Positions 1 through 8,334 of a stretch of 64,000 nt of DNA are shown here, one piece after another (the stretch's first letter is position 1; each line of letters starts with the position of its first letter). The stretch is taken from NCBI RefSeq assembly GCF_042646125.1, contig NZ_JBHRSW010000004.1, positions 372,001-436,000 on the forward strand, read 5' to 3'. The stretch comes from Glaciecola flavus. GTDB taxonomy: Bacteria > Pseudomonadota > Gammaproteobacteria > Enterobacterales > Alteromonadaceae. Both the position numbers and the translations under genes were made by a program. The notes beneath the pieces are model-generated. The model had not been told where the DNA came from. It made no database searches and worked only from the letters and a program-made list of their open reading frames with translations.

Positions 1-153
1 TTTTACGGCATAAATGAAGAAAAGCTCGCATCACTTAAAGGCGAAGCATTGGAAAAATTCCATAGCTTGGGATATCTGCAGGCTTGTCATATGCTGATCG
101 CTTCTTTTGGCAATATTCAAAAGCTGATCAAGTTGAAAAATGCATCCTTGTAA
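1..153 (+). CDS. SapC-family protein, C-terminal fragment
   Basis: The window opens inside a reading frame of 50 residues ending in TAA. The tail (FYGINEEKLASLKGE ... SFGNIQKLIKLKN) resembles the C-terminus of the SapC family of surface-layer/secretion-associated proteins, where a 'Y-x-V-D-E-x-x-L' strand is followed by a helix and an 'aS-x-x-N-I-x-x-L' ending. This family is unrelated to the SapC permease found later in the window. In Alteromonadales, SapC-family genes usually sit near TonB receptors and tryptophan halogenase-like genes, which would lie upstream. The start and most of the gene are missing, so the family call is tentative. Confidence 0.5.
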   Translation, partial: FYGINEEKLASLKGEALEKFHSLGYLQACHMLIASFGNIQKLIKLKNASL

Positions 154-163
154 TCCCTTGCAT

Positions 164-188
164 AAGGCCAATTGATATTGGCCTTTCG
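164..188 (+). terminator. Probable Rho-independent terminator of the SapC-family gene
   Basis: A perfect 9-bp stem (AAGGCCAAT/ATTGGCCTT) with a TGAT loop lies 10 bases after the stop codon and is followed by a short T run. The T tract is weak. It directly abuts the inverted-repeat element that starts at 188. Confidence 0.5.
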
Positions 189-343
189 GCGTGAATTTGT
201 GCTATTGCTGTGGGGAATGGTTACTTAGTATCAAAATTTGTTTTTCATGGACGAAAAACTAAAGCGTATATGGATATACTTGCAGCGGTTTTGGTACTAA
301 GTAACCATTCCCATTCCTCACAGCAATAGCATAAAATCACGCC
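188..343. repeat. Palindromic element, copy 1
   Basis: Two arms (188-230 and 295-343) are reverse complements of each other with a few mismatches and one 6-base insertion. They enclose a 64-base core (231-294). The core holds two mini-palindromes centred on ATGGA: TTTTTCATGGACGAAAAA (241-258) and GTATATGGATATAC (266-279). The core matches that of copy 2 (2839-2896) in the opposite orientation almost base for base, whereas the arms of the two copies are unrelated. It lies between two convergent genes. No open frame of note is present. Confidence 0.85.
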
Positions 344-405
344 CTATAACCAACTTAGGTATCAATTCTTAAATGAAATTCAAGCAAAATAATCTAAACT
401 GATAA

Positions 406-1032
406 TCAGCTAAATAAGCGCCAAAACCAACTTTTTTGCAATTCTTTTTCGCAAGTTTTGAGCTGTGTAGCGTAGCGTTTTGAACGCTTGTCTACTTTTA
501 CTGCTACCTTCTGTAACCACGCCTTTTTCTTGTATGACTTGCGCTTATATCCGCCCCAGCCTTCGTGATAATTAAGGTACTGCGCACCTGCATCCCACTT
601 TGATATTCTATTTATCTTATGAGTTTTGCTGATGAACCAACCCATAAAATCGATAGCATCGTCAAAATCATCGCGAGCCGCAAAGCGATTACCCGTTTCT
701 TTCTTGTAATCTTGCCAAGTCATAGTTTTCGCCTGCGCATAACCATAAGCACTGCTCACTCGCCCCCACGGTATCAATCCAAAAAATATGTAGTCACGTG
801 GTGGCTTGGCGTTATGCCTGAATGAGCTTTCTTGATACATCATGGCCATAGGTACATGAATGGGTACGCCGTATTTGTCACGCATGTCTTCTGCTGCATC
901 ATACCAATCTCGTTTTTCTTCAAAGATTTTGCAGATGTTTTCCCGTTGCTCTGGAGGAGTAACCGAACAAGCACTTAAAGCAAAAACGAATATAAATGCG
1001 ACACTAAAATATTTTTTGAATTTCTTTTGCAT
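406..1032 (-). CDS. Transglycosylase SLT-like lipoprotein
   Basis: A 208-residue protein with a lipoprotein signal (hydrophobic segment ending in LSAC; Cys at about residue 22) and a lysozyme-like fold signature: PMAMMYQESSF carries the catalytic-type Glu, then SSAYGYAQAK and a later QYLNYHEGWGGY motif. This pattern fits small SLT-type lytic transglycosylase lipoproteins acting on peptidoglycan from the outer membrane. An in-frame GTG start at 1059 would add nine residues, but a Shine-Dalgarno-like AGGAG sits only one base from it. The ATG at 1032 gives a normal lipoprotein signal peptide and is preferred. It is transcribed alone or as a distal partner of gshA. Confidence 0.75.
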   Translation of the reverse strand: MQKKFKKYFSVAFIFVFALSACSVTPPEQRENICKIFEEKRDWYDAAEDMRDKYGVPIHVPMAMMYQESSFRHNAKPPRDYIFFGLIPWGRVSSAYGYAQAKTMTWQDYKKETGNRFAARDDFDDAIDFMGWFISKTHKINRISKWDAGAQYLNYHEGWGGYKRKSYKKKAWLQKVAVKVDKRSKRYATQLKTCEKELQKSWFWRLFS

Positions 1033-1102
1033 TATATTGAACTTTAAATCGCATGACACACTCCTAGTAATACATGTTTATGTTTCCCTAAGTGTGTTTT
1101 TA

Positions 1103-1130
1103 CCCGTTGTGATTTTCCAACGGGTTTTTT
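1103..1130 (+). terminator. Stem-loop with T run, oriented for the plus strand
   Basis: CCCGTTG and CAACGGG form a 7-bp stem with an 8-base loop followed by seven T on the plus strand. Both flanking genes are on the minus strand, so the T tract is on the wrong side to end gshA transcription. It may stop antisense transcription or act as a roadblock ahead of the lipoprotein gene. Confidence 0.45.
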
Positions 1131-1147
1131 TATGCCTGATAGAGCAT

Positions 1148-2746
1148 TTACGCCTTAACGGTACTCTCAGCAAAATAGTCTCGAACAAATGTCGTAAAAT
1201 CACAATCGTCCTGACTTTCAATCAGCATTTGTTTTTGTTTTGAAACAGCCGATTGAGACATAAACGCTTGTTTTTCTATATATGTATAATCAATTTCAGA
1301 AAAAGACGCCGCATATTCCTTTGCTAACTCTAAGCCCAAAGCACTGTTGTCCACGTCGTTATCTTGCATGATACCAAGCAAGCGTCCAGAAAAAGTTAAC
1401 TCAGGCTTATCGACTTTTTCAACTTCAGATAATAGGGCCTGAGTATAGAGCGAGGTGTTGTTTACCTCGTCAAGAATACCCGCCACCGATTTAATATCTT
1501 GCATGAGCTCAGAAGCAACCGATTTAAGTGACTTTTCACCTTGCGACGTATATAACATAGCTAGGGGATCGCGACCTTGCAAAACCACAGTATTCAAGTT
1601 TTGCTTACTCAACACATGGTCTTCGTCGCTAAAATACGGTGAAGGAGCTACCAAACAATAGACGAGCAAAGCGTCAATAAAGCGGATTTGCTGCTCGTCG
1701 ATGCCTATTTGTGAAAATGGATTGACGTCCAAGCCTCTCACTTCAAGATAGCTAACACCGCGTCTTTCCAAAGCATCAGTTGGTTTTTCTAAATATTGTG
1801 CCACTTGTTTTGGCCGTATTGGCGCGTATAGCTCGTTTTCTATTTGTAGTACATTGGTATTGAGTTGTTCCCATTCTCCGCCTTGCCCAGCTTTAATTTT
1901 TTCATATTGTGCTGCGGGCATATTAATCGCTTTTCGCACAGAGCCAACATAGTTATCTAAGCTATCCGTGCAAATTTTTAAGTCTGCTTGCGCCGAACTC
2001 GTATAACCCAAATCACTCATGCGCAAAGACGTAGCATAAGGTAAATAAAGGGTTCCCTTACCTAACTTTTTAAAGTCATGTTTGGTTTTTCTGTGGGCGA
2101 TAAACGAACCGCACAAAGCAGGCGAGGCACCAAATAAATAGGGGATCAGCCAAGAGACACGGCGAAAGTTTCGCAGCAAGGCAAAATACTGCTCGGATAT
2201 TGTATTCTTGTTTACTTCAAGTCCTAAGGCCGCACACCAATGTTGCCAAAAGGTATCCGGTAGTGAAAAGTTAAGGTGTACGCCAGAAATGACCTGCATC
2301 ATACTGCCGTATCGGTTATGCAAGCCATGTCGATATGTTTCTTTCATTTTCGCGATATTAGAACTGCCATACCTTGCAATGGGTATGCGAGTGTTCGCAT
2401 CAATAAAACAAGGCATACTCAGTGGCCACAAGCTTTCACCCTTGAGTGATTCATGGACAAACTTATGGATATCCGAAAGCTGCCCGATAGTTTTGCTTAT
2501 GTCTGTTTCAGGCGGAGTAATGAACTCCATGAGCGATTCTGAAAAGTCGGTGGTGATCCACTCATGAGTCAGCGCGCTACCGAATGTGGGTGAATGAGGT
2601 GAAGTCGCCAATCCACCGCTTTCTGTTACTCTTAAGGCTTCGCGCTCAACACCGTGCTTTATTCCACGCAAACTTGCGCCAATTTCGCTATGTTTTAACA
2701 AACTTAAACGTAAAGCAAAATCACCATTTTTATAATTGTGTGTCAT
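1148..2746 (-). CDS. gshA: Glutamate-cysteine ligase
   Basis: 532 residues, close to the roughly 518 of E. coli GshA. It catalyses the ATP-dependent joining of glutamate and cysteine, the first step of glutathione synthesis in the cytoplasm. The N-terminus (GIKHGVEREALRV) and the later motifs SGVHLNFSLP and RGVSYLEVRGLDVNPF are typical of the proteobacterial gamma-GCS family type 1. The ATG at 2746 is taken as the start. The gene diverges from the Hpt gene across a region that holds palindromic element copy 2. Confidence 0.95.
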   Translation of the reverse strand: MTHNYKNGDFALRLSLLKHSEIGASLRGIKHGVEREALRVTESGGLATSPHSPTFGSALTHEWITTDFSESLMEFITPPETDISKTIGQLSDIHKFVHESLKGESLWPLSMPCFIDANTRIPIARYGSSNIAKMKETYRHGLHNRYGSMMQVISGVHLNFSLPDTFWQHWCAALGLEVNKNTISEQYFALLRNFRRVSWLIPYLFGASPALCGSFIAHRKTKHDFKKLGKGTLYLPYATSLRMSDLGYTSSAQADLKICTDSLDNYVGSVRKAINMPAAQYEKIKAGQGGEWEQLNTNVLQIENELYAPIRPKQVAQYLEKPTDALERRGVSYLEVRGLDVNPFSQIGIDEQQIRFIDALLVYCLVAPSPYFSDEDHVLSKQNLNTVVLQGRDPLAMLYTSQGEKSLKSVASELMQDIKSVAGILDEVNNTSLYTQALLSEVEKVDKPELTFSGRLLGIMQDNDVDNSALGLELAKEYAASFSEIDYTYIEKQAFMSQSAVSKQKQMLIESQDDCDFTTFVRDYFAESTVKA

Positions 2747-2792
2747 TCAAAATTCCAGTTGAGTGAAAGCATTACTCATAAAAACTTCTTGA

Positions 2793-2942
2793 GTTATCAC
2801 GGTGTGATTATAGTTGGGAACACCTTCTTTTTGTCGCACAACCACTGCGAGTATATCCATATACGCTTTGATTTTTCATCCATGAAAAACAAATTTTGCG
2901 ACAAAAAGAAGGTGTTCCCAACTATAACCCCACCGTGCTTAA
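2793..2942. repeat. Palindromic element, copy 2
   Basis: A perfect 30-bp inverted repeat (2809-2838 with 2897-2926), extended imperfectly to about 2793 and 2942, encloses a 58-base core. The core contains GTATATCCATATAC (2851-2864) and TTTTTCATCCATGAAAAA (2872-2889), the second an 8-bp stem with only CC between the arms. It is the same core as copy 1, reversed, while the arms differ. It occupies most of the gshA/Hpt intergenic space (2747-3143), where no other clear feature is seen. Confidence 0.9.
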
Positions 2943-3127
2943 GTTATATATGGTAACAGGCATTTCTTTGCGTTTCTTCAGCTTTCGCTAGAGGCTGTTT
3001 ATCTTATTGGAGTATATCAAGATGGATTAAAAGTTCTCAATAAAATAGTTAAAATGCAGATAAAGGTATTATCTTAACGATTATGTCTTTGTTATACTTC
3101 ATATTTTATACTAAAATAGGGAATTAT

Positions 3128-3160
3128 ATGAACGATTTTATGGATGCAGTGCGTGGATAA
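3128..3160 (+). CDS. Possible 10-codon leader overlapping the Hpt gene
   Basis: AGGGAATTAT precedes ATG at 3128, the best ribosome-binding site in this intergenic region. The frame encodes MNDFMDAVRG and ends at 3160, overlapping the Hpt reading frame (ATG 3144, GTG 3153) in another frame. It may couple translation into the Hpt gene, or the Hpt N-terminus may once have been in this frame. It may also be chance. Confidence 0.3.
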   Translation: MNDFMDAVRG

Positions 3161-3713
3161 GTCTTCGGTACTCATTGACACTAATTTTGGTCTTTCTCAA
3201 TTAGGAGGAAACGAGAGCCTATACCACCGCATGCTGGTAAAGTTTAGACACGAGTTTAGTGATACACCGCAGAAAGTCCTGACCGCCATTCAAAACACTG
3301 CGTTTGACGATGCCAAAATTTGTGTTCATACAACTAAAGGGATAGCAGGAAACCTTGGCTTAACCGCATTATACGAATGCAGTAAAATTCTCGATAAGCA
3401 AATTAAGAATAAAGAATTAGAAGACAGCACTATCACCTCGTTCGAAACGCTTATGTCTGAGACATGCCAAGCGATAGATGCGCTTGACATTCAACAAGAC
3501 AAGCCCCTCGATCTTGATGGAGAAAGTAGCGAAGCGGCCAGCGCCCAGTTAAAGCAAAAACTCGAACGCCATGAGTTTATTGATGATGGTGAATTGCAGA
3601 CTTTGGTTTCCAACTTAGCAATGAGTCGTGAAAACAAGTTAGTGCTCGTCGAGATGATCGAAGAATTGCGCTACGAAGAAGCCATTGGCCTCATTGCTCG
3701 TCAGGCTTCTTAA
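3144..3713 (+). CDS. Hpt (histidine phosphotransfer) domain protein
   Basis: 189 residues. The segment around His62 (CVHTTKGIAGNLG) matches the phosphoacceptor helix of Hpt domains, in which the histidine relays phosphate between the receiver of a hybrid kinase and a final response regulator. The remaining C-terminal 70 residues are helical and acidic with no recognised domain. No kinase or receiver is adjacent, so its partner must be elsewhere. The start is uncertain: ATG at 3144 and GTG at 3153 both work and neither has an ideal ribosome-binding site, and an overlapping short leader lies just upstream. The pseudouridine synthase gene follows after 9 bases. Confidence 0.75.
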   Translation: MQCVDKSSVLIDTNFGLSQLGGNESLYHRMLVKFRHEFSDTPQKVLTAIQNTAFDDAKICVHTTKGIAGNLGLTALYECSKILDKQIKNKELEDSTITSFETLMSETCQAIDALDIQQDKPLDLDGESSEAASAQLKQKLERHEFIDDGELQTLVSNLAMSRENKLVLVEMIEELRYEEAIGLIARQAS

Positions 3714-3722
3714 CAAACAAGT

Positions 3723-4433
3723 ATGCCCTACCCTAGGATATTGTTTGAAAATGAGGATTTTGTTGTCCTCTACAAACCTTGTGCGGTCGAAATGCACGAT
3801 CCCGAAAACGGGATAATCCCACTGACGCGACTCACCCTAAAAACAGAAAGCCCATTGTATCTTGTACACCGCTTAGATAAACAAACAAGTGGCTTGTTGC
3901 TGCTAGCCAAGACAAAAGTAGCCGCGGCTGAATTAGGTGATCAATTTGCCAAACGCGCAGTAAAAAAATTGTACATCGCATTGGCGAGTGGCAAACCTAA
4001 AAAAAAGCAAGGTAAAATCAACGGCGATATGAGTAAAGCCCGAAACGGAAGTTACAAACTTAGCTCCAGCATGGTCAATCCGGCACTCACTCAATTTTAT
4101 ACGGAAAGCTTTGCTCTGAATGTTCGCCTATATAAACTCAAACCCTACACAGGAAAAACTCACCAACTTCGCGTGGCGTTGAAGTCGAATAGCACACCAA
4201 TTTTAGGTGATACGCGATATTCTGGCGATGCCGCTGACCGCATGTACCTCCACGCTTGTTATTTAAATTTTGTTTCGCAAGGGCAAGCACATACTTTTTT
4301 TAGTTCTCCTGTTGAAGGTAAGCTTTGGCAAGACAAATTTACTCACAATGATATTAAACAATGGCTTGCTTTGCCTTGGCCTAAGGTCAATATGCAATCT
4401 TTATTGAACACATCTCATGATGACAAACATTAG
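3723..4433 (+). CDS. RluA-family pseudouridine synthase
   Basis: 236 residues. HRLDKQTSGLLLLAK carries the catalytic aspartate (Asp52) of the RluA/TruC class, and KPYTGKTHQLRVAL is the conserved RNA-binding motif near residue 145. No S4 domain is present, which suits the short TruC/Rlu-like subgroup. Target RNA (rRNA or tRNA) cannot be told from the sequence. It overlaps the next gene by 17 bases, so the two are probably cotranscribed with the Hpt gene. Confidence 0.85.
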   Translation: MPYPRILFENEDFVVLYKPCAVEMHDPENGIIPLTRLTLKTESPLYLVHRLDKQTSGLLLLAKTKVAAAELGDQFAKRAVKKLYIALASGKPKKKQGKINGDMSKARNGSYKLSSSMVNPALTQFYTESFALNVRLYKLKPYTGKTHQLRVALKSNSTPILGDTRYSGDAADRMYLHACYLNFVSQGQAHTFFSSPVEGKLWQDKFTHNDIKQWLALPWPKVNMQSLLNTSHDDKH

Positions 4434-5352
4434 AGCTGCTACTAAAAAAATCGGCATTGTCGGCTTTGGATGTATTGGCTCTTATCTGTGCTATTTGTTA
4501 GATGACAAACAGACAAAGGTATTTGTGAGGCGTACGGCTTCGCCTATAAAACCTACCCTATCCGTGGATGGTGAGCGAAAAGCTTTAAAGACGCAGAGAT
4601 GCTATTTTTCAGAGAAATCACTACATGCTCTAGATTTACTCATAGTGCCAGTAAAAAGTTATCAAAATGCAGAATTAATCAAACAACTAAGACCTATTTT
4701 GCCTCAATCAATCCCAATATTGATATTGCAAAACGGTATTTCCGGCATCGAGGAGTTTAGACAGGCTTTTCCCTACAATGAAATATTTGCGGGCATTTCT
4801 ACCGACGGTTTGTACCGTCAGTCGATAGATAGCGTTGTATTGGCGGGGCGCGGCAAATTACTAATTGGGCAGATACAAGATAAAAAACAATCTTGCAAAG
4901 GTTTAGCTTCAGCGAAAAAGCTAATGAGTAGGCACCCTCATGGCGAATGGAGTGACAATATAAAAGAGCAAATTTACCAAAAGTTATTAGTTAATTGTGT
5001 AATTAACCCCTTAACCTTTTTATACGACTGCAAAAATGGAGAAGTAGTTAAATACACCAATGAATGTGAAGAAATAATCAATGAAGTGCTCGGTGTATTT
5101 GCTCATGAAAGAGTGCATATTTCGCCTGATAGTGCATTGACAAGGGTGCTTGAAGTCATTCGGGCAACGGCGAAAAACACGTCCTCTATGTTACAAGACA
5201 AACTGGGTGAAAAACCAACAGAGATAGATGCTATTCTCGGCGCAATTATACAAAAAGCCAATCACTATCAATGCCCAGTAAAGAAAGTCGAACAACTCTA
5301 CCAAGCAGTCAAACAGCAAGAGCAACGATATCTAAATACAGCAAATAGATGA
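4417..5352 (+). CDS. panE: 2-dehydropantoate 2-reductase (PanE/ApbA family)
   Basis: 311 residues. An N-terminal Rossmann motif (KIGIVGFGCIGSYLCYLL) binds NADPH. The mid-protein ILQNGISGIEEF and C-terminal YQKLLVNCVINPLTFLYDC match the ketopantoate reductase family, which reduces 2-dehydropantoate to pantoate for pantothenate and CoA synthesis. It overlaps the pseudouridine synthase gene by 17 bases. As the PanE/ApbA family includes paralogues with other 2-ketoacid substrates, the family is certain and the exact reaction likely. Confidence 0.8.
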   Translation: MMTNIRAATKKIGIVGFGCIGSYLCYLLDDKQTKVFVRRTASPIKPTLSVDGERKALKTQRCYFSEKSLHALDLLIVPVKSYQNAELIKQLRPILPQSIPILILQNGISGIEEFRQAFPYNEIFAGISTDGLYRQSIDSVVLAGRGKLLIGQIQDKKQSCKGLASAKKLMSRHPHGEWSDNIKEQIYQKLLVNCVINPLTFLYDCKNGEVVKYTNECEEIINEVLGVFAHERVHISPDSALTRVLEVIRATAKNTSSMLQDKLGEKPTEIDAILGAIIQKANHYQCPVKKVEQLYQAVKQQEQRYLNTANR

Positions 5353-5452
5353 CAAATGGATAGAGTCTATGTTTGGTTTGTTCATAGTTTGCCTCAACTT
5401 TTGAACAGCATTACTCTGAGCATCATAATCACTGAGCATTACAACTGAAGCA

Positions 5453-5475
5453 ATGCGCTCTGATCAGGAGCGCAT
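5453..5475. terminator. Stem-loop between convergent panE and lysS
   Basis: A perfect 8-bp stem, ATGCGCTC/GAGCGCAT, with a 7-base loop sits between two converging genes. Neither side has a strong T run, so termination is plausible but not certain. Confidence 0.4.
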
Positions 5476-5493
5476 GCTATTACAAGCAATCAC

Positions 5494-7047
5494 TTACTCG
5501 GTACTATCTGTCGTACTGATGGGTTTCATATGAGGGAACAATATGACATCTTTAATGGTTGGGCTATCAGAAAACAGCATCACTAGTCGGTCAATACCTA
5601 TCCCTTCTCCAGCTGTGGGAGGTAATCCATATTCCAAGGCAGCAATGTAATCTTCGTCAAAATGCATTGCTTCATCGTCGCCCGCATCTTTTTCTTCGAC
5701 TTGTTTTCTAAAGCGGGCGGCTTGATCTTCAGAATCATTCAGCTCGGAGAAGCCATTTGCCAACTCACGTCCCCCCACAAAAAACTCAAAACGATCCGTT
5801 ACAAAGGGGTTTTGGTCATTGCGTCTGGCTAGTGGCGACACCTCCCAAGGGTATTCGGTAATAAACGTGGGTTGATCGAGTTGTTCTTCAGCCGTCGCCT
5901 CGAATATTTCGCACAAATATTTACCCGGCCCCCAAATGCCTTCTACTTCAGGTTCTTTAATATGCAATTGCTTAGCCATTGCTTTAAGTGCTTCGAGGTT
6001 ATTTTCGGGGTCATTAATCGCTTCTGCATTGGCTTCAGGCCAGTATTTAATCACGGCTTCTGCCATGCTCAAACGTACAAAGGGCTTACCAAAGTCGTAT
6101 TGTTTTTCTTCAATCACCTCGCCTTCTGCATTCTTAATGGTGTTACAAACCACCGTTGTACCCAACACATCTTGCGCCAGCTCACGTAGCATGTCTTCGG
6201 TAAGGTTCATCAAGTCGTTATAATCGGCATAGGCTTGATAAAATTCCAACATGGTAAACTCTGGATTGTGACGAGTAGACAAACCTTCGTTACGAAAATT
6301 GCGGTTGATTTCGAAGACGCGCTCAAAACCACCGACAACTAAGCGCTTAAGATATAGCTCAGGCGCAATTCGCAAGTACATATCAATGTCCATTGCGTTG
6401 TGATGGGTCACGAATGGCTTAGCTGTGGCACCACCTGGAATAACCTGGAGCATCGGCGTTTCGACTTCTAAAAACCGTCTTTCAATCAGAAACTTACGGA
6501 TGCCGCTGACGATTTTACTGCGAATTTGAAAAGTGTTTCTGGTATCAGGATTTGTGATTAAGTCGACATAACGCTGACGATACTTGGTTTCCTGATCAGC
6601 GAGTCCATGAAATTTTTCTGGCAGCGGTCGCAAGGCTTTAGTTAACAGCTCATATGATTCCATATTCACGTATAAATCGCCTTTTCCTGACTTGTGTAAA
6701 GCGCCCTTAACACCGATGATGTCGCCGATATCCAAGCTGCCATATTTTGCTTTTATGGCTTTTTGCACACCTTTATCAGCATAGGCCTGAATATGTCCAG
6801 TCATATCTTGTAGCAACAAAAAGGGACCGCGTTTTGCCATGACACGCCCAGCAATAGATAGAATGTTGTTTTGTTCCGCTAATTCGTCTTTTTCAAAACC
6901 AGCATAGGTATCCTGAATGTCTTGCGCGTAATTTTCGCGTCTAAACTGATTGGGAAAGCCGTTTGATTCACATTGTTGACGAATGCTCGCTAATTTTGCT
7001 CGTCGTTCTGCAATTAACTTATTTTCATCATGTTGCTGCGTTGTCAT
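5494..7047 (-). CDS. lysS: Lysyl-tRNA synthetase, class II
   Basis: 517 residues. An N-terminal OB-fold anticodon-binding domain (about 60-150) is followed by a class II catalytic core with motif 2 (FRNEGLSTRHNPEFTMLEF) and motif 3 (GEGIGIDRLVMLF). The enzyme charges tRNA-Lys with lysine in the cytoplasm. It lies 46 bases downstream of prfB on the same strand, the gene order also seen in E. coli, so it is probably cotranscribed with prfB. Confidence 0.97.
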   Translation of the reverse strand: MTTQQHDENKLIAERRAKLASIRQQCESNGFPNQFRRENYAQDIQDTYAGFEKDELAEQNNILSIAGRVMAKRGPFLLLQDMTGHIQAYADKGVQKAIKAKYGSLDIGDIIGVKGALHKSGKGDLYVNMESYELLTKALRPLPEKFHGLADQETKYRQRYVDLITNPDTRNTFQIRSKIVSGIRKFLIERRFLEVETPMLQVIPGGATAKPFVTHHNAMDIDMYLRIAPELYLKRLVVGGFERVFEINRNFRNEGLSTRHNPEFTMLEFYQAYADYNDLMNLTEDMLRELAQDVLGTTVVCNTIKNAEGEVIEEKQYDFGKPFVRLSMAEAVIKYWPEANAEAINDPENNLEALKAMAKQLHIKEPEVEGIWGPGKYLCEIFEATAEEQLDQPTFITEYPWEVSPLARRNDQNPFVTDRFEFFVGGRELANGFSELNDSEDQAARFRKQVEEKDAGDDEAMHFDEDYIAALEYGLPPTAGEGIGIDRLVMLFSDSPTIKDVILFPHMKPISTTDSTE

Positions 7048-7093
7048 TATTTTTCCTGAATAGTAGTAAAGCCAGTTGACCTTTGTTTGATGC

Positions 7094-8192
7094 TTATAAA
7101 CCCGATTTCAAGCTGGCGACAATAAACTTGTTTAAATCGCCGTCCAACACAGCTTGCGTGTTGCGAGTTTCGACGCCTGTTCGCAAATCTTTGATGCGCG
7201 AATCGTCAAGCACATATGAGCGGATTTGACTCCCCCAACCAATGTCTGATTTTGTGTCTTCTAAGGCCTGTTTTTCTGCATTTTGTTTTTGAATTTCAAG
7301 CTCATAAAGCTTTGCTTTTAATTGCTTCATGGCTTGATCTTTGTTTTTATGTTGCGAACGATCATTCTGGCACTGTACCACAGTATTTGTGGGTAAGTGT
7401 GTAATCCTTACCGCAGAATCTGTTCTATTTACGTGCTGCCCCCCCGCACCTGAAGCGCGATAGGTGTCAATCCGCAGATCAGCTGGGTTAATATCAATAT
7501 CGATGTCATCGTTGACTTCTGGGTATGCAAAGGCCGACGCAAATGAAGTGTGACGACGATTACCTGAGTCAAACGGCGATTTTCTTACCAAACGATGAAC
7601 CCCAGTTTCAGTGCGCAACCAACCAAAGGCATACTCACCTTGAAAACGAATAGTAGCGCTTTTAATTCCAGCGACATCGCCATCCGAAACTTCGATTAAC
7701 TCTGTTTTAAAGCCCTGCTCTTCACCCCAGCGTAAATACATTCTAAGCAGCATATTCGCCCAGTCTTGCGCTTCCGTCCCTCCTGAACCTGACTGAATGT
7801 CAATGTAAGCATCATTGGCATCATTGGCTCCCGAGAACATGCGCCTAAACTCTAATAGCTCGAGTGCTTTAGTCAGCTCAGCCAGTTCGCTTTCGGCCTC
7901 ATCAAAGGTGTCTTGATCTTCTGCTTCGAGCGCTAATTCGACCAGCCCCTCAACGTCTTCGGTGCCCTGTTCGAGCTGTATAATCGTGTCAACCACCTGC
8001 TCTAAAGCGACTTTCTCTTTACCTAGTTTTTGCGCGTTCTCAGGGTCATTCCATACTTCAGGCGACTCTAGCTCTCTTGATACTTCTTCTAAACGCTCAA
8101 CTTTAAGATCATAGTCAAAGATACCCCCTAAGCGCTTCACTGCGCGCCCGAATATCTGCGATAGCATTGTTAATTGGATTTACTTCAAACAT
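7094..8192 (-). CDS. prfB: Peptide chain release factor 2, with programmed +1 frameshift
   Basis: The gene is read in two segments: ATG at 8192 through CTT at 8120-8118 (25 codons), then a +1 shift skipping base 8117 and continuing 8116 to 7094. The joined product is 365 residues, equal to E. coli RF2. It recognises UGA and UAA stop codons and releases the peptide through its GGQ loop (SGAGGQHVNRTDS). The SPF codon-reading motif is visible in VRKSPFDSGN. Reading only the longest open frame would give a wrong N-terminus. It heads the prfB-lysS pair and diverges from the DMT permease gene. Confidence 0.97.
8114..8129 (-). promoter_or_regulatory. prfB: RF2 autoregulatory frameshift site
   Basis: On the minus strand the sequence AGGGGGTATCTTTGAC combines an internal Shine-Dalgarno (AGGGGG), the slippery CTT codon and an in-frame UGA followed by C. 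This is the classical feedback device: when RF2 is scarce the ribosome pauses at UGA and shifts +1 to make more RF2. Confidence 0.95.
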
Positions 8193-8334
8193 TTCAGCCA
8201 ATTTCGATTCAATATAATAAATTGCGCGAATTTTACAGAAAAATACAAATTATTGATACACTTGCGAGAAGTTTTAGGCTTTTCTCAGGTCTTTTATTTT
8301 AAAGTGCCAAAGACACTATCAATCAGGATATCCA

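Noticed and set aside
2738..2956. Plus-strand 72-codon frame upstream of the Hpt gene
   Set aside because: It lies across palindromic element copy 2 and has no family resemblance.
8094..8167. Start of prfB at 8167 as an uninterrupted gene
   Set aside because: The N-terminus would not match RF2; the correct start is 8192 with a +1 frameshift at 8117.
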